This document shows, one piece after another, positions 1-11,995 of a stretch of 64,000 bases of DNA. The notes below the pieces were generated by a model. It was not told where the DNA came from. It searched no databases and was given only the letters and a program-made list of their open reading frames with translations. This DNA comes from Capitulum mitella (Eukaryota; Arthropoda; Thecostraca; Pollicipedomorpha; Pollicipedidae), in NCBI GenBank assembly GCA_030062745.1, contig CP099841.1:3348001-3412000 (forward strand), given 5' to 3'. Position 1 is the first letter of the stretch; each line of letters starts with the position of its first letter. The position numbers and the translations under genes were made by a program.

Positions 1-80
1 TTGTTGCGTAGTAAAACGCTAACAGTTCCAGAAACGAATTTTCACCCAAAAGAGAGTAATACGAACTTTCAGGACTTAAC
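1..80 (+). repeat. left copy of an inverted repeat
   Basis: About 80 bases that match, at roughly three quarters identity by eye, the reverse complement of 1981-2060. Shared blocks are AGTAAAACGC near the outer end and CGAACTTTCAGGACTT near the inner end. The copy begins at or before the window edge. The two copies could be terminal inverted repeats of a 2 kb DNA element or two independent insertions of one repeat family. No transposase frame lies between them. Confidence 0.6.
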
Positions 81-1330
81 CCGGCACTGCCTGGCGTGTT
101 TTTGTACCCGCGACGGGTACAAAAACCTGGGGTGTCAAAAAGGACACCTCCTGCTGTCTCAGGATCTAACCGTCGGATCTGAACCTGTCTACCACCAGTC
201 GATAACCCTGAGTCTTGCGATTTAGAAAGCACTATGTCAGGCCTGGTCACGTGGCTGATGACGTCACACGTCACGTAAAACGCAAAGCACGACGTCGGAA
301 AGCTGACATCGGTTTGTACTTCATATCATCGGCAGTAGTGGTCTTAGAGCCTTCAGTTGGGTATGAAACGAAAGATCGCGATCTAATGTATCAAATGCAC
401 GTCAAAATGTTAGAAAAATGCCAGGTCAAAATCAACCTAGGTCAGATGAAATACTGGTCCTACTTTACATGCCAAAGATCGATAATGACTCGCAGCCGTT
501 TTGATCTACGCGACAAGACGGATGCAGTTGAAATCTTCTTATGATCAGTTTTCCATCATCTGCGTTTCATTCGGTCAAGGTCAGCCTAGGCCAGCTCAGA
601 TAAGGTTGCATTATTCTTCCTGACAATGAGAGGTACAGAACTGAAATGACATATCGTGATAATCAAATATGCTCTGTCTGCTCTTTAGCGGGTCAAAGTC
701 AAGCCAGGTCAGGACAGATTGTCATTTGTCTTTTTCTGACAAGGAACAATAATTGCTGTCTGCTGCTACTGAACGATCTTCCACAGACAGTGTTGTATTT
801 CATTTCGTTTTGACGTGTACCTATGACGTGACCTGACCTGACATGATGTCACGTTGCATTTGGTGAACTTTGCTGAGAAGCGCAGCGCATTTAGACTTGC
901 TTGTCTGATTTGAACGATGGGGAAGGTCAGTGGCAACCACATCTATCAACCACAATGCGAATCAGTCCAATGGCCATCATGCATGTGACCTAGCATGACC
1001 TCTACTGTTGACATGTCACCATTGTATATCCTCTTGGGGACCGTCTTCTATGCAAATCTAAATAATCCACGCGTTATACTCGCAAATATTGCCAAACAAA
1101 CGAAACACCACCGCGCGACCACCCGAAGAGGCAAAAACAAGCTTGCAAGAGTTCATTTATGACATCATATCTCCATGACCTCACCGAGCATGGAAATGGT
1201 TTTAATGTCAAAATGTGTAAGATCGATTGCTAAACAGGTACTGAAGATTTGGTTGGACTGACTCTAGCATTTCACAAGTCATTCAAGAAAAACCGACAGG
1301 GTGCCCTATTTGAAACCCTATGGTGCTGGG
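81..1330. repeat. gene-free DNA with degenerate AGGTCA-bearing repeats
   Basis: No convincing coding frame. The half-site AGGTCA or its complement recurs at about 422-443, 573-599, 692-718, 825-842, 925 and 987-1001, in blocks about 120-150 bases apart. These look like a decayed tandem or dispersed repeat. Similar AGGTCA-rich text recurs at 24178-24240 and in a DENND4 intron near 56370-56390, which favours a dispersed family over a dedicated regulatory array. Confidence 0.35.
98..126. repeat. perfect 13-bp stem hairpin
   Basis: GTTTTTGTACCCG and its exact reverse complement are separated by three bases. A second, weaker stem (GGTGTC/GACACC) follows at about 132-149. No gene lies alongside. 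It may be subterminal structure of the repeat that begins at the window edge. Confidence 0.6.
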
Positions 1331-1424
1331 TTAAGATAATATCTCCGCCAGACAGAAGTATGTAAGCAGCTGACCAAGGAAAACGGAGAAGAGGGACGGG
1401 GAAGGGGAAAGAAATGAGACGATA

Positions 1425-1441
1425 CATATATATATATATAT
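1425..1441. repeat. (AT)n microsatellite
   Basis: Short uninterrupted AT run followed by a TGTGTG-like stretch. Simple repeat only. Confidence 0.85.
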
Positions 1442-1980
1442 GTTTGTGCGTGTGGGTGTGGGCGTGTGTTTATTTATTGTGATTCGCTGTGGGATCCAAT
1501 GTAATCGAATCCAGTACAGCCACGGTGTCATACGTAACACAAGTTAGCAACAATGACAAAAAAATACTCAAGCGATAGACCACTTAAAGAAGTATACCAA
1601 GATAAAGACGCACAGGAAGTCCAAAGGCGCAATACACGAATAAAGGCACACACAGACGTCACCTGCAACCGCAAACGAGCGCCGTTTTCAAACACTTCCT
1701 GAATGCACGCAGATTACTGTTACGCTACGTTTTAACTGGGGGAGCGTTCAACGGTTTGAAGATACGCGTGGGCACGGTTTTGTTTTGTAGCCTCTAGCCG
1801 ACATCATTTTGTGAGTGCCCCACGATCAGTGGTCTCTCTCTCCCTCTCTCTCTTTCTCTTCTGTGTATTCGACGCGCATTTCTCTATCATGTCTCAGTCC
1901 CTCTCACGCTTTTCTCCTGCTCTCCCCTTCCCATTTTTCTACGTCACCTTCTTACATACTTCTATCTGGTGTAGATGCTA

Positions 1981-2060
1981 TCAAAAGTCCTGAAAGTTCG
2001 CATAACTATCTTTGCTGAAAAACTCCGCTCTTAGCATTGTTTGCGTTTTACTTCGCGCAA
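1981..2060 (-). repeat. right copy of an inverted repeat
   Basis: Reverse complement partner of 1-80, sharing the GCGTTTTACT outer block and the AAGTCCTGAAAGTTCG inner block in mirror orientation. A short piece of the same outer block (GCGTTTTACTTCGC) recurs at 23945-23958, just past the LINE fragment, so the family is probably dispersed. Confidence 0.6.
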
Positions 2061-2124
2061 AAAATGTGTAAAAAGATATAATGTACCCTGCCACCACCCA
2101 ACAAAAACTTGCTGAGTGACACGG

Positions 2125-2127
<3 letters not shown>

Positions 2128-2160
<33 letters not shown>
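2128..2160. repeat. (AT)n microsatellite
   Basis: Uninterrupted AT dinucleotide run of about 33 bases. Confidence 0.9.
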
Positions 2161-2163
<3 letters not shown>

Positions 2164-5100
2164 GCTTGGTGCTGGGTTGGATGATGCTTGCGGTAAACGG
2201 CGTTTCAACTTCACTGACATGCTGGTAGTTTTTCTGTCTTCACCAACCAACCAACCAGCAAAAAACGATCGGCACCAATGCCTCTGAGCAGAGCTAATGG
2301 TCTCGGTTGGCACGCTCCCCTGTATTCGACCCTGCAATTGAGTCATTCGTAGTCCTGTAAGGCTGCATTTCCCCTCTTGTTTGGCACTTTAAGACGACGG
2401 ACGGTCTCGTCTCCCGGGACGAAGGTGAGCGGCAGCCCGACACCCGCCGCGGCCGACGCTCTGAAGGCTGACCAGTGACCCGTAGGCCACCAGTAAAATA
2501 ACAAGTCTGAGACCAGCAGGCCGCCAGTGGTCCCTAGTCTGACCAGCAGGCCGCCGATTAACCGTCGCCCGGCGGAGGAGGAAGACCTTTTTAGGACCCA
2601 CTGCGGTTTTTCTTAAACAACTTTTTAGTGACGGGAGATAGAACAATGATGTCTTCTGCAGTTAATTTGTTAACATTTATGCACCTTGAGTGAAATTTTC
2701 AGAATTTTTAATGCCATAGATCGTGATCTGTGACCTCTTTGTCAAGACTACGTCAGTCGTGTTTTTAACCAAATCAGACAATACATTTCATTTGTTGGAA
2801 ACTGGGCATTGCAATGTTGCGTGACATATTCGAATTACAAACGTTGGCACCAGTGACCTGATTCCAGTGTACGGGAAGGGTCAGGTCATCAGAGGGCAAG
2901 CTAGGTCAAACGTGCATTTCAAACATTGGCGTCAAATACCACTGGGTTTTGCATATGGGATAAGTGATACGCATTGGCAATTATTTTTTATTAACTCTTG
3001 AAAGGACACTTTATTACGATCCTCCACGTCAAAATGATTTTGACAGACATTGTTTGAGGTAATGCAAAACTAATTGGTAGGTCATGGTCACGCTGGGCCA
3101 GAGGCATTGGGAAATTCGAATTAGAGACTCATTTGCGCCCCTAGCAGTGGTCTTGAAAAACTGTCGCGACCACCACAGTGATATGCTAGGAAAGACAGTG
3201 CACCCGCCTACCTGCACACCAAATTTGGTGGTTCTAGCTCGAGTGGTTTTCGACAAGAAGCGATTTCCGTAAAACGACGTGAGCGCCCCTGGCGGTGACC
3301 TTGGGAACTATGGTGGCCGCGATCCCAAATACACCTCCCAGCCCGAGGAGCACCGGTGTATCAAGTCTGGCACGCCTGTCGTCGCTCGTTTGACTTGTGA
3401 CCCGACAAAAGTGTGGTGGGACTATCATGCCTCCCACTGCAAAGTTCAACTATGATGGCATTTTCGTGACCTGGGAGGTTACACATTGATCTAGGAACAA
3501 AAAGCATGCATTTTCCGATGGTTAAGACAGCGACCAACATGCTGGTGCCTACGGAGTCGATTCATTTTTCAACATTTTGGAAACTATATTACCGAGAAAA
3601 TTCAGACATATTTTGGCATGGCCGCTTTGAGGTCATTACCGTGACCTGGAAGGTTGCCTTTTGACTTGACACCAACAAGTTCGATGTTGTCGAGTTTCTT
3701 ACGTGACAATCGACACACTGGTTTTTATTGCGTTGCTCTATCTCTCCTGGTTCAAAAGTTAGAAGGAGGGGGGTCGTTTTAGGACCTCTCCGGGCGAGGG
3801 TTTAAAAATGTCCCCGCTGGGCAATGGTTAAGTCCCGAGTCTGGTCAGCAAGCCCCCGGTAAATTCCCGAGCCTCACCAGCTGGCCGCCGGTCAAGTCCC
3901 GAGTGTGATCAGCTGGCCGCCGAAAAACAGGCCTGATGAACCGAACGACCTGCGACGGTCTGCGGACGTGATCGATCGTTTTCATCCTGCCGGCCCCGAT
4001 GGGAGGCATCGGGCAAAAGACTGATTGATCTGCTGCGTCCGACCCAGAAGCCGGCAATAGCATGAAAAGGATCAACAGGTGCCCATGCTCCACGTGCATT
4101 TGCCCTTACGCTACCCAATGTTGTGCATTGATGAGGAAAACCTTGTTACGTATTCGTAACGAAACAAATCCCGTATACCCCTGTGGGGTCCCATTGATGA
4201 GATACAGTGTCCGAACACGGCATAGTACCGTGATAATACGGTTGATCTCGGAGCCTTGTAGGAAAACCTGAGAGCAGTTGTCTGAAAAAATGCTCCCCAA
4301 GAAAAGACGCGCAAATCACACGCGTATTTACCGGCGGATAACTGTGGTAATCCTGAAGTTTCACTGCCTAATTAGCGGCCGCACATTACAAAAAAAAACG
4401 CGGCGTATTTTTCGTGGGCATTTCTGGCGCCCGTTCTGTCGTCGGCGGCGGCTGGTTTGAATGGCCGAGTTCAGTTTACGTCAGACAGCTATCGGCCAAG
4501 TCGGGCGCCTGTCGACGCCATAAGACCGCTTCTACTCCGCGCCCGGGCCCATAAATTTCCGGCAGCCAACTCAATCTATCCTGATGAATTCATCTGAACG
4601 TCGCCGCAACTTCTATCTCCCTGCTGCGAAGAGTGACCTTTTCCGTCTCCCCAGCGCTGGGCCAGATGCCGCCAGGACAGAGCGCACAGGCGGATCCGGA
4701 ACCCTTTCCTCACAAGTAATTCCGCTGACAAAGGTTAAGGCTTGGCTAGCGTTGGGATAACCAAAAATGTTTTGGTTGGCAGGTGGTGAAAGGTAACGGA
4801 AATTGAATAAAACATTTAGAAACCGAAATGCACACTACATACTTGGCAGGAAAATCGAGTGATGCGAGCATATCCATCACATCCTGATACCCCTAAAAAG
4901 ATCAAGAGGTCTGTGAACACTAGTAAGTCACAGAGGCCAATGATAACGTCAAGCGCAGCGCAGAACTCCTGTGCTCCACAAAATGAGGCGAAGTCGGAGC
5001 AAAAATTAACTACAAATTAGTCGGAAACCCGTTGGTACCGCTAGCAGTAACAGCGCAAAGAGTAAAGGCAAATTAAAGGCAAAGCATTTACTGCGCAAAT

Positions 5101-6720
5101 ATGCACAATGAAGTAATGAAACAGTTATAGTTCGAAATGAAATCAACATGGCATTTAAGCGATTCCGTGTCAGAAAAGCAAGATTTCGTGGTTAAAGTTT
5201 CATGGACTGCGACCGATCACGGATGATTTTTCCTGCACGCAAATCAGTCTCTGCTGTCCCGATAAGGCAACAGCTTAATCACGCTGCCCCCAAGTGGACG
5301 CTGCTGAAGAAAACTCCACTGAAGGAATTCTCGAAATTTTGCTCGGAAACTTCACAAAGCGATTAGGAGAAACTTGCCGCTATAAAGGTTTAGTGGAGAC
5401 CTAAAGATAGACTCCAAGCTATTTCCGGGGTAAGGACCGGATATTTTGTTACGATGTGAGCATTCGTGGTACTTTGATATTTTCTACATGTGAGCAATGT
5501 AGAGTGTTGGTCATGATGAAATTTGCCAGCTGAACTGAGTAAGAGTTTCGATTCGCTCGGCTGCAGTTTTTGGCGTTTCATTTAGCTGCAGCTCAAGTGT
5601 CCTAGCTGACCCTCCTCTTGTTTCGAATATAAAGTTTCGACGGCATCAGATTCATCACTTTCATGTTAACTCACGTTTTGGCATCAAGTGTTTCCAGCAC
5701 GACACTATACAATGGAAATGTTTGAGATCGAATTTAACGTTATCTCTGAGATACCGAAATATGTGTTTACAAAATATAGAGATTACCAAAAGATATCGCC
5801 GTAAAAGTATTGGTGCAAACCCCTGAAAAACAAAACATTCACGGTTTATAAACATACCAGCAATACAGATGTAAATAAAGTAGTTTTGTTGTCAATCTCG
5901 CAACAATGCCTGCGTCTGACATTCTTTGCCTTATCGTTGTTTGTTGGTTTTATCTTGCCATGCGTGTCGTGTTCCGAGGAGTTTACTACGTCACATTCTT
6001 CGCCACTGAAAACCGGCAGGCCGGAGAAGGTTTACCTCCACCGTTTGGATAACACCCTGCATGTCGGATCGTGAAATGCGTCTCTCCGTTCTCTAAGTGC
6101 AGCAAAAAGAGTACTTTGGTACGGAGTAACGCTGTCCGGCCATTTCACACCCGAGCTGTGGCCTCTGAACTTCGAGCTTCCGGCTGTCATATCTGAATGT
6201 AAAGCGAAACAAAGGATTTAATATACCACTACAAACGCTAGGCGGTTGAACTGCAGCCAAAACGAAGCTAGCTGTTTGTTAAGATTATTCCTTAAACCTG
6301 CCTAATTACCAATATGTTATAAACATCATGAGGTACAGCACAACACGTTTCGTTCTTTCAGAAAACGAAAGTAAACTAACACAGACAAAGGGTTCGTTAA
6401 ATTGAACTCTTGTAGGGCTTCAAGGGTGTGTGTCTGATCTTTTCGGTTTTCCAAAAAAGAGATTCTAGTGGATACTCGACCCTAGTTATAATTTATGGCA
6501 GCAATGAAAAACGCATCTGGGGTTTTGAACAATGATAAATCACTGACATGATTTTGTTTTTGTTTTCAAATCCGCAATATCGATAGCTTCACGGATGCAA
6601 ATGCAGCACTAGGGGGCGGTAAAAGCAACCAATTAGCGGGCTGGAAACAATCAGTACGTGATATAAAAAATGGCGCACCCGAGACAAAACAAGATCACAG
6701 AATGCTCACATGTTCATGTA
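2161..6720. other. no recognisable gene
   Basis: All frames are short and broken. 2700-3800 has the look of old dispersed repeats (recurrent GGTCATGGTCA, CCCCTGGCGGTGACC). 3780-3910 carries a short repeated phrase around CAAGTCCCGAG and AGCTGGCCGCCGG. I see no RNA gene or splice-consistent exon here. Confidence 0.5.
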
Positions 6721-6777
6721 TAGTCATCCTGGGTTACGAATGGTTACCGGCAGTCTCAACCAAGGGTAACTTAGTAT

Positions 6778-6833
6778 ACCTTTGGTATGGAGCTTTCCAT
6801 ACCAAAGGTTGTTGGTATGGGACCCCATACCAA
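6778..6833. repeat. two adjacent perfect hairpins
   Basis: ACCTTTGGTATGG (6778-6790) pairs with CCATACCAAAGGT (6797-6809) across a 6-base loop. Immediately after, TTGGTATGGG pairs with CCCATACCAA across a 2-base spacer (6812-6833). Both stems are built on the same word GGTATGG, so they probably arose by inverted duplication of one motif. Confidence 0.7.
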
Positions 6834-7779
6834 TGTCTTGATCCATTGGGATATTTTCTTGCTGTATAAAATAATGTGTTGTAGAAACATTATACCAAAT
6901 TTGGGGCCTGATCAATGAATTTTTCCGTAGCAAAATTTGTTCCATTTCTACACCCATGGTCTCAGTGGTACTTGTTGCAACAAACCCTGATTCCTCCTCA
7001 CTTTTTTGTTTTGGGCGGGCCGTACTTTTGCAAAATATGTTGGGGAGGGGGACGGGCTGAGCAAGGAAAGTGGCTAATCCTACCCACAAAACAGACAGAA
7101 TTCTTCCCGGACTTGACCCACTTTCTTTCCAAAGTTGGGAGGGGGTTTGAACCAAAGTTAGGGGGTTCAAGCCTCCACCCTCCAACTGAATAGCAAACTA
7201 CACCCTTGGCTCTAGGCGTTATCTGCGCTTGATATCATTTGCAATGTAAACTGATTGCAGATAGTGGAGCCAGGTTCAAAACGGAATGTGTGAGTGCCAA
7301 GTCGGCTTCAGTTTGGCAGTTCCACGCTTGGGTGATATTGGTTATTCTTTTCTGTCAGACAGTTCATTCCTTTATTTATCAATACATTTTTGTTTACAAC
7401 AGCCAACAAGGTAGACATAGATGGATTTTTTACACCACTCTGCAGAATCAAACAACATTTAGTAAAATGACTATCAGTCATTTTCATAGAGCACATCAGA
7501 ATGCAATTCCTTTACATAATCAGACATTTGGAAATCTGATTCACTTGTGACAGTTTTCATCATCCATCTTAGGGTACATGGTAAATCAGGCAATGCCAGG
7601 TGCAGCCGATGCGAAAAAATACTTATTAACATGTAAAAAACAACACCCTTTTTCAGGTTGGGGTAACTCGGCCGTGTTCCTTTTAGTTTTTAGGACGATT
7701 AGTACCATCCTGCGTTGTATGGGCCATCCGCCGACGATTCCCAGAGTTTAACTACGCGGGGTGCAACGGCTTTCGGAGC
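6834..7779. other. no recognisable gene
   Basis: Open frames of up to about 100 codons occur on both strands but overlap each other and match no family I know. Nothing else supported. Confidence 0.45.
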
Positions 7780-8460
7780 GTGCTCCAGGAGCTTTAAGCC
7801 ACCCACAGCCCCCCCCCCCCGCCCTCCCAGCGCCAACTGTTCGGCCACTCCGGATGCGCAGACTCCTCGGCGGCGCCGACAGCTCCCGATGTGCAGATTC
7901 CTCGACCAGGCTGCCGTCGGCGCTGTATGTACCGACTCATTCACGGCGCCGGCCGCTTCGGTCGCGCCGACCCCTCTGCGCGCTCCGCGGCGGCGCCGGC
8001 GACGCCGGATGCGCAGACACCTCGGCCAATTCTGCAGCGACGCGGGCAGCGCCAACTGCTCGCCGCCCTGCGGCGGCGCCAGCTGTCCCGGATGCGCGGA
8101 CTCCTCGACCAGCTTGCCGTCGACGCCAGCAGCGCTGGATGCACCGATTCATTCACGGCGCCGACCGCTCCGGTCGCGCCGACCCCTCTGCGCGCTCCGC
8201 GGCGGCGCCGGCGACGCCAGATGTGCACTTCTCGGCCAGTACCGCGGTGACGCGGGCAGCGGCAACTGCTCGGCGCGTTCCGGCGGCGCAAGCCATGTCG
8301 GATGTGTAAACTCCTCGACGAGCTCGGCAGGGGCGCCTGCCGCGCCGGATGTACCGATCCCTCAGCGAGCCCGGCGGCGGCGCCAGACGCTGCTGTGTCT
8401 GGTGTGCAGACTCCTGACTACGGGTGTGCAGACTCCTCGGCGACTCGATGGCGACGGCGA
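7780..8460. repeat. GC-rich minisatellite with about 212-bp higher-order period
   Basis: A degenerate array of subunits starting GGATG(C/T)GCAGACTCCTCG. A larger unit containing GACCCCTCTGCGCGCTCCGC recurs exactly 212 bases apart (about 7970 and 8182). Alternate subunits carry ACCGACTCATTCACGGCGCC or GCGACGCGGGCAGCGCCAAC. The array keeps long frames open on both strands, but the translations are Arg/Ala/Ser/Pro low-complexity and no frame is preferred, so I read it as satellite DNA rather than a protein gene. Confidence 0.75.
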
Positions 8461-9363
8461 CTGCCTCAATGATATCGCCGATGGGCTTCGCGTTGCTCCC
8501 TGAACGAGCTAATGTCCTCCGCCGTTGGTCGGGCACCAGGGTTTACTTAGGAATGCATGCGTCGTGGGCAATCGGAGAACTTCGGACGTGGGCCAGAGAT
8601 GAAACCTCTTTCCTTAGAGCCACCATCAGCCGGAGCATCTCCGCAACGTTCGGGTAGCCCTTTGCAGCACGCTCTTGTCGCAGGGCGACGCTCCCCTTTG
8701 ATCGGCTGTGCATAGGGACTAACCTGTAAATAGTGATTGGTATTAGGCATCTGTGATGACTGACCCGCTTATATTTGGACAATGCACCACCTGTTAGTAT
8801 GACAGCGTGTAGCCTGTAAGAGGCCCAGTGCAATCATTCCAGCAGGCATTGCTGTCGCATGCTCAGGATGTGATTGTGCGATGAACATGGTACAAAATGT
8901 GAGTTATCAGCTGGGTTCTAGATAGCCCTGTTAAAACTACCGCCACTTGTTAGTAGGCACACCCACAAGCTGATTTCAGATTTGAACTATTCTGATGGCA
9001 TCGACAGTTCGCCAACAGGCTTATCTGCACCTTGCCAGTTGCCACAAAAAAACTGAAGCATTTTTGTTAATCTCTGAACTGGCATCACACTTGTGCAACA
9101 CACCCACAAGGTTTGCAACAGGTTTACGATAACTGCTGATGGCATCAATGGAGTAATGTTGTGCAAACAATATTACTTCTGGTGTTTTTACATTGAAATA
9201 CAGCCATGACGCATGTATGACAGCCTCTAATAGGGCAATTGGAACAGTTTATTCTGTTCATGCCTGGGAGGGCAAATGCCGGTTAATAATGTCAGTAACC
9301 TCTGACCTCATGAGTATCATTTAACCTAAGGACAACATTAGCCGTCCCCTAAAGTCATGTTAA
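8461..9363. other. no recognisable gene
   Basis: Unremarkable sequence with moderate CpG content between the minisatellite and the CpG-poor block. No family recognised. Confidence 0.45.
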
Positions 9364-10700
9364 TTGTTCTGACGCACACTTTACCATTTATGATTAAATC
9401 TGCACAATTATGTATTTCTTGCAGCAGGGTGAATGATGTGGGTAGCAATGTTCAAATGTTCAACCACCAGACAGCCACCATTACTTTGATGATGCTAGTG
9501 TTCCATGTAAATATCTATTGTCTGTCCATCATTAGCTGGTGGGCATTACTTATATTTACACACAACAACATTAACCCACAAACAATGATATGTGTGACTG
9601 CATCATTGCTGTTTTTTGCTTGAATGGGTTTAATCTAAACATCAGTCAAGTTCTAGGTTCTAGTTCTCCAAAAAATCAGCAAGCAATTTGGTGCATGCCT
9701 TTTTGTAAGCTGCTAAGTGATGACTGGGAGGGTGATATGCCAAAATGGCAAAGGGGCTGTTGTCAATTCCACATCTGCCGACCAGCAGTCAACAAAATGG
9801 CAGCCAACACACTGCATGTCAACTTTCTGTTCAGACACTCATCAGCCAGGCTTGACTATTTGCATTGGTTTCAAAACCAGATTCAAATATTCACCACAAA
9901 AGAACCCAACAACACAGCTAATGCCAAAGTGACGTACAAGAATGAACAAGAAGGAATAGCCTCACTGCTGAGCTACATAAGTGTGGTGCCAGGGCAGAGA
10001 ACACAATCATTAACAATCCAACCATCCATATCATTCCATACAACAGTTTGCAATAGCCGAAGAAAAAATAATTTAAAATCTATCTTGGGATATTGATCAG
10101 AATGCTCTATCTGTGCTCTCCATATCCCAAGAAATCTTTGACTAGGACTGTTCCTATGTCATCTGCAAACTTTTGTACTCAAAGATTTATTTTTCAACCA
10201 GGTTTCTGCTGGCATACAAAACTTTCCATCTGGCCCAATCACATCCTGAAACGCAAAATCTTCTGGAGTACAAGTACAGAAACAAACATCAGTTTTTCAA
10301 ACCCTGCAGGAAAGTTTCCATGACTGCTCAAGATATAAGTCTGAGGAAATTCCAACATATTTTTCAATCTAGGGTGGGGCAGGCTTAGCCAGCTATGGTA
10401 CTGAACAACAGCACCAAAATGTCACTTGTGTATGTTGCATGCAGCCAAGTTTACATTTAGAATATAAGAAAACATTCAACTATCGCAGTTTTGGCAGTTG
10501 ATATGTACTAAGCTGTCCAACTTTTACAGGAAAATTCATGCTTTATCCAACCAACTTCTAATCAGGAACCTGGAAAATTTTGAAAAAACCGAATTTGGAT
10601 TCAGGTAACACTAATTATGACCGCCCTTAGCTATCTGAAGTTCCTGGATATCTATCTTGTAGCAAAATACTTACGGGGGGCTAGATAAACAATTAGATAG
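9364..10700. other. CpG-poor block without a recognised gene
   Basis: I see no CG dinucleotide from about 9365 to 9778 and only a handful up to 10620, although flanking DNA is CpG-rich. TG and CA are abundant. The longest frame (9590-10096, plus strand, 168 codons) matches no family I know. In this window such deserts otherwise mark the starts of gene bodies, so an unrecognised transcription unit is possible. Confidence 0.45.
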
Positions 10701-10875
10701 TCTCATTAGGGGCATGTACACAGGGGTGGAGAATGTCGGCAAAAAGTCGTTCAACAAAACCTTTGCAATCAGACAGTCAAAACCCCAAGCAATGTACAAG
10801 TTTTTACCAACATACCTCTATAAGGCCCGGCCGCCAGGCTGCTGAGCTTGCGTTCACAGTCTACTGTCGTCGCCG

Positions 10876-10973
10876 ATCAGCTCGCAACTCGAAAGGCGAT
10901 TCGCTAGGGCACAGTTTGCTGTCATTGCTGACGAGCTCGCAACTCAAAAAATTATTCGCTGGGGCTAACGATA
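10876..10973 (+). repeat. short direct duplication
   Basis: Two neighbouring copies of a roughly 40-base phrase containing AGCTCGCAACTC and ATTCGCT(A/G)GGGC, about 57 bases apart. Confidence 0.6.
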
Positions 10974-11333
10974 TGTTATCAGTGCCATCGGTCTCACTTA
11001 GTGGAGAAAAGGAGCTGGAGTAAAACCGATAAATCTGTGCTGACAGCACGGTGTTGGAGTAATGGCAAACATCGGTAAATATTTGGCCGTCGTAGATCAA
11101 AGAAGGCGATTTGGGGAAAAGAAATGATACGTGACAATTCAGGCCAGTGTCCTCTTTGATCGCACGTATACAGCTAAAATTCGATATTTGACTAGACACA
11201 CTCCCTTTAAACATATCGGTATATAGCCTCTACTTCTCTTCTTTGTCACCTCATCTCTTTGAGAATGTTACAGAAAAGGAATGTAACCGTTCCGGGAAAC
11301 CAGATAGGTTGTTATTTCAATCATAAAGCGATG

Positions 11334-11335
<2 letters not shown>

Positions 11336-11380
<45 letters not shown>

Positions 11381-11393
11381 ATATATATATATT
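11336..11393. repeat. (AT)n microsatellite
   Basis: About 58 bases of AT dinucleotides with one phase break near 11370. Confidence 0.95.
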
Positions 11394-11948
11394 AGCTTGT
11401 CAATCGGTAAATTATAGCACACTAATGACATTTTGCGCCGACTTTCCTGAATCAACTTCAGCAGAGACAAAACAGGACGTTTTGTTTCTGCTGTTTCGAT
11501 ATCCCGTGAGTCCCCGGCACTGGGTCGCGACAGCGGCTGTTCGGTAGGCGTTAACAGGATGTCCCATACTGATGAAGCTTGCATCAGCCAGTGTTACTGC
11601 AGCTCGTTTCTCGACCTTTAAAATTCGGTGGCATTGAGCATTCCTCCCTCTTGGGAGACTCTCTCCCACCCACATGAGAAAGTTCTGAACCTCGTTATCC
11701 GCCTAGCCATGCCAGTTTCCGTAAATTCCTCTCACCAGTTCTCAGCAAATGACTCGACCTACGCACTGCACGCCTCGTCATACACGACAAGACTCCTCTG
11801 CCCAGCCCATTTGATGCCCTCATCGACCAGAAAGCCCGAACTTTAAGGTGCCATTTTCTCCCCCCAGTTCAAATCAGCCATCCAAAACAAAGAAACCGTC
11901 TTACGTTCCGGCTCATATTGCACCCTTTTTTGCGATGCGGCTCTCCCT

Positions 11949-11955
<7 letters not shown>

Positions 11956-11993
<38 letters not shown>
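11956..11993. repeat. (CT)n microsatellite
   Basis: Pure CT run preceded by CCCT-rich sequence. The reverse frame would encode Arg-Glu repeats, which is an artefact. Confidence 0.95.

Positions 11994-11995
<2 letters not shown>

Noticed and set aside
7715-8503. 262-codon open frame on the plus strand
   Set aside because: Lies within the minisatellite; other frames and the opposite strand are also open; composition is Arg/Ala/Ser/Pro low-complexity with no domain.
9590-10096. 168-codon plus-strand frame in the CpG-poor block
   Set aside because: No known domain, ordinary length for AT-rich non-coding DNA; kept only as a possible clue to a hidden transcript.
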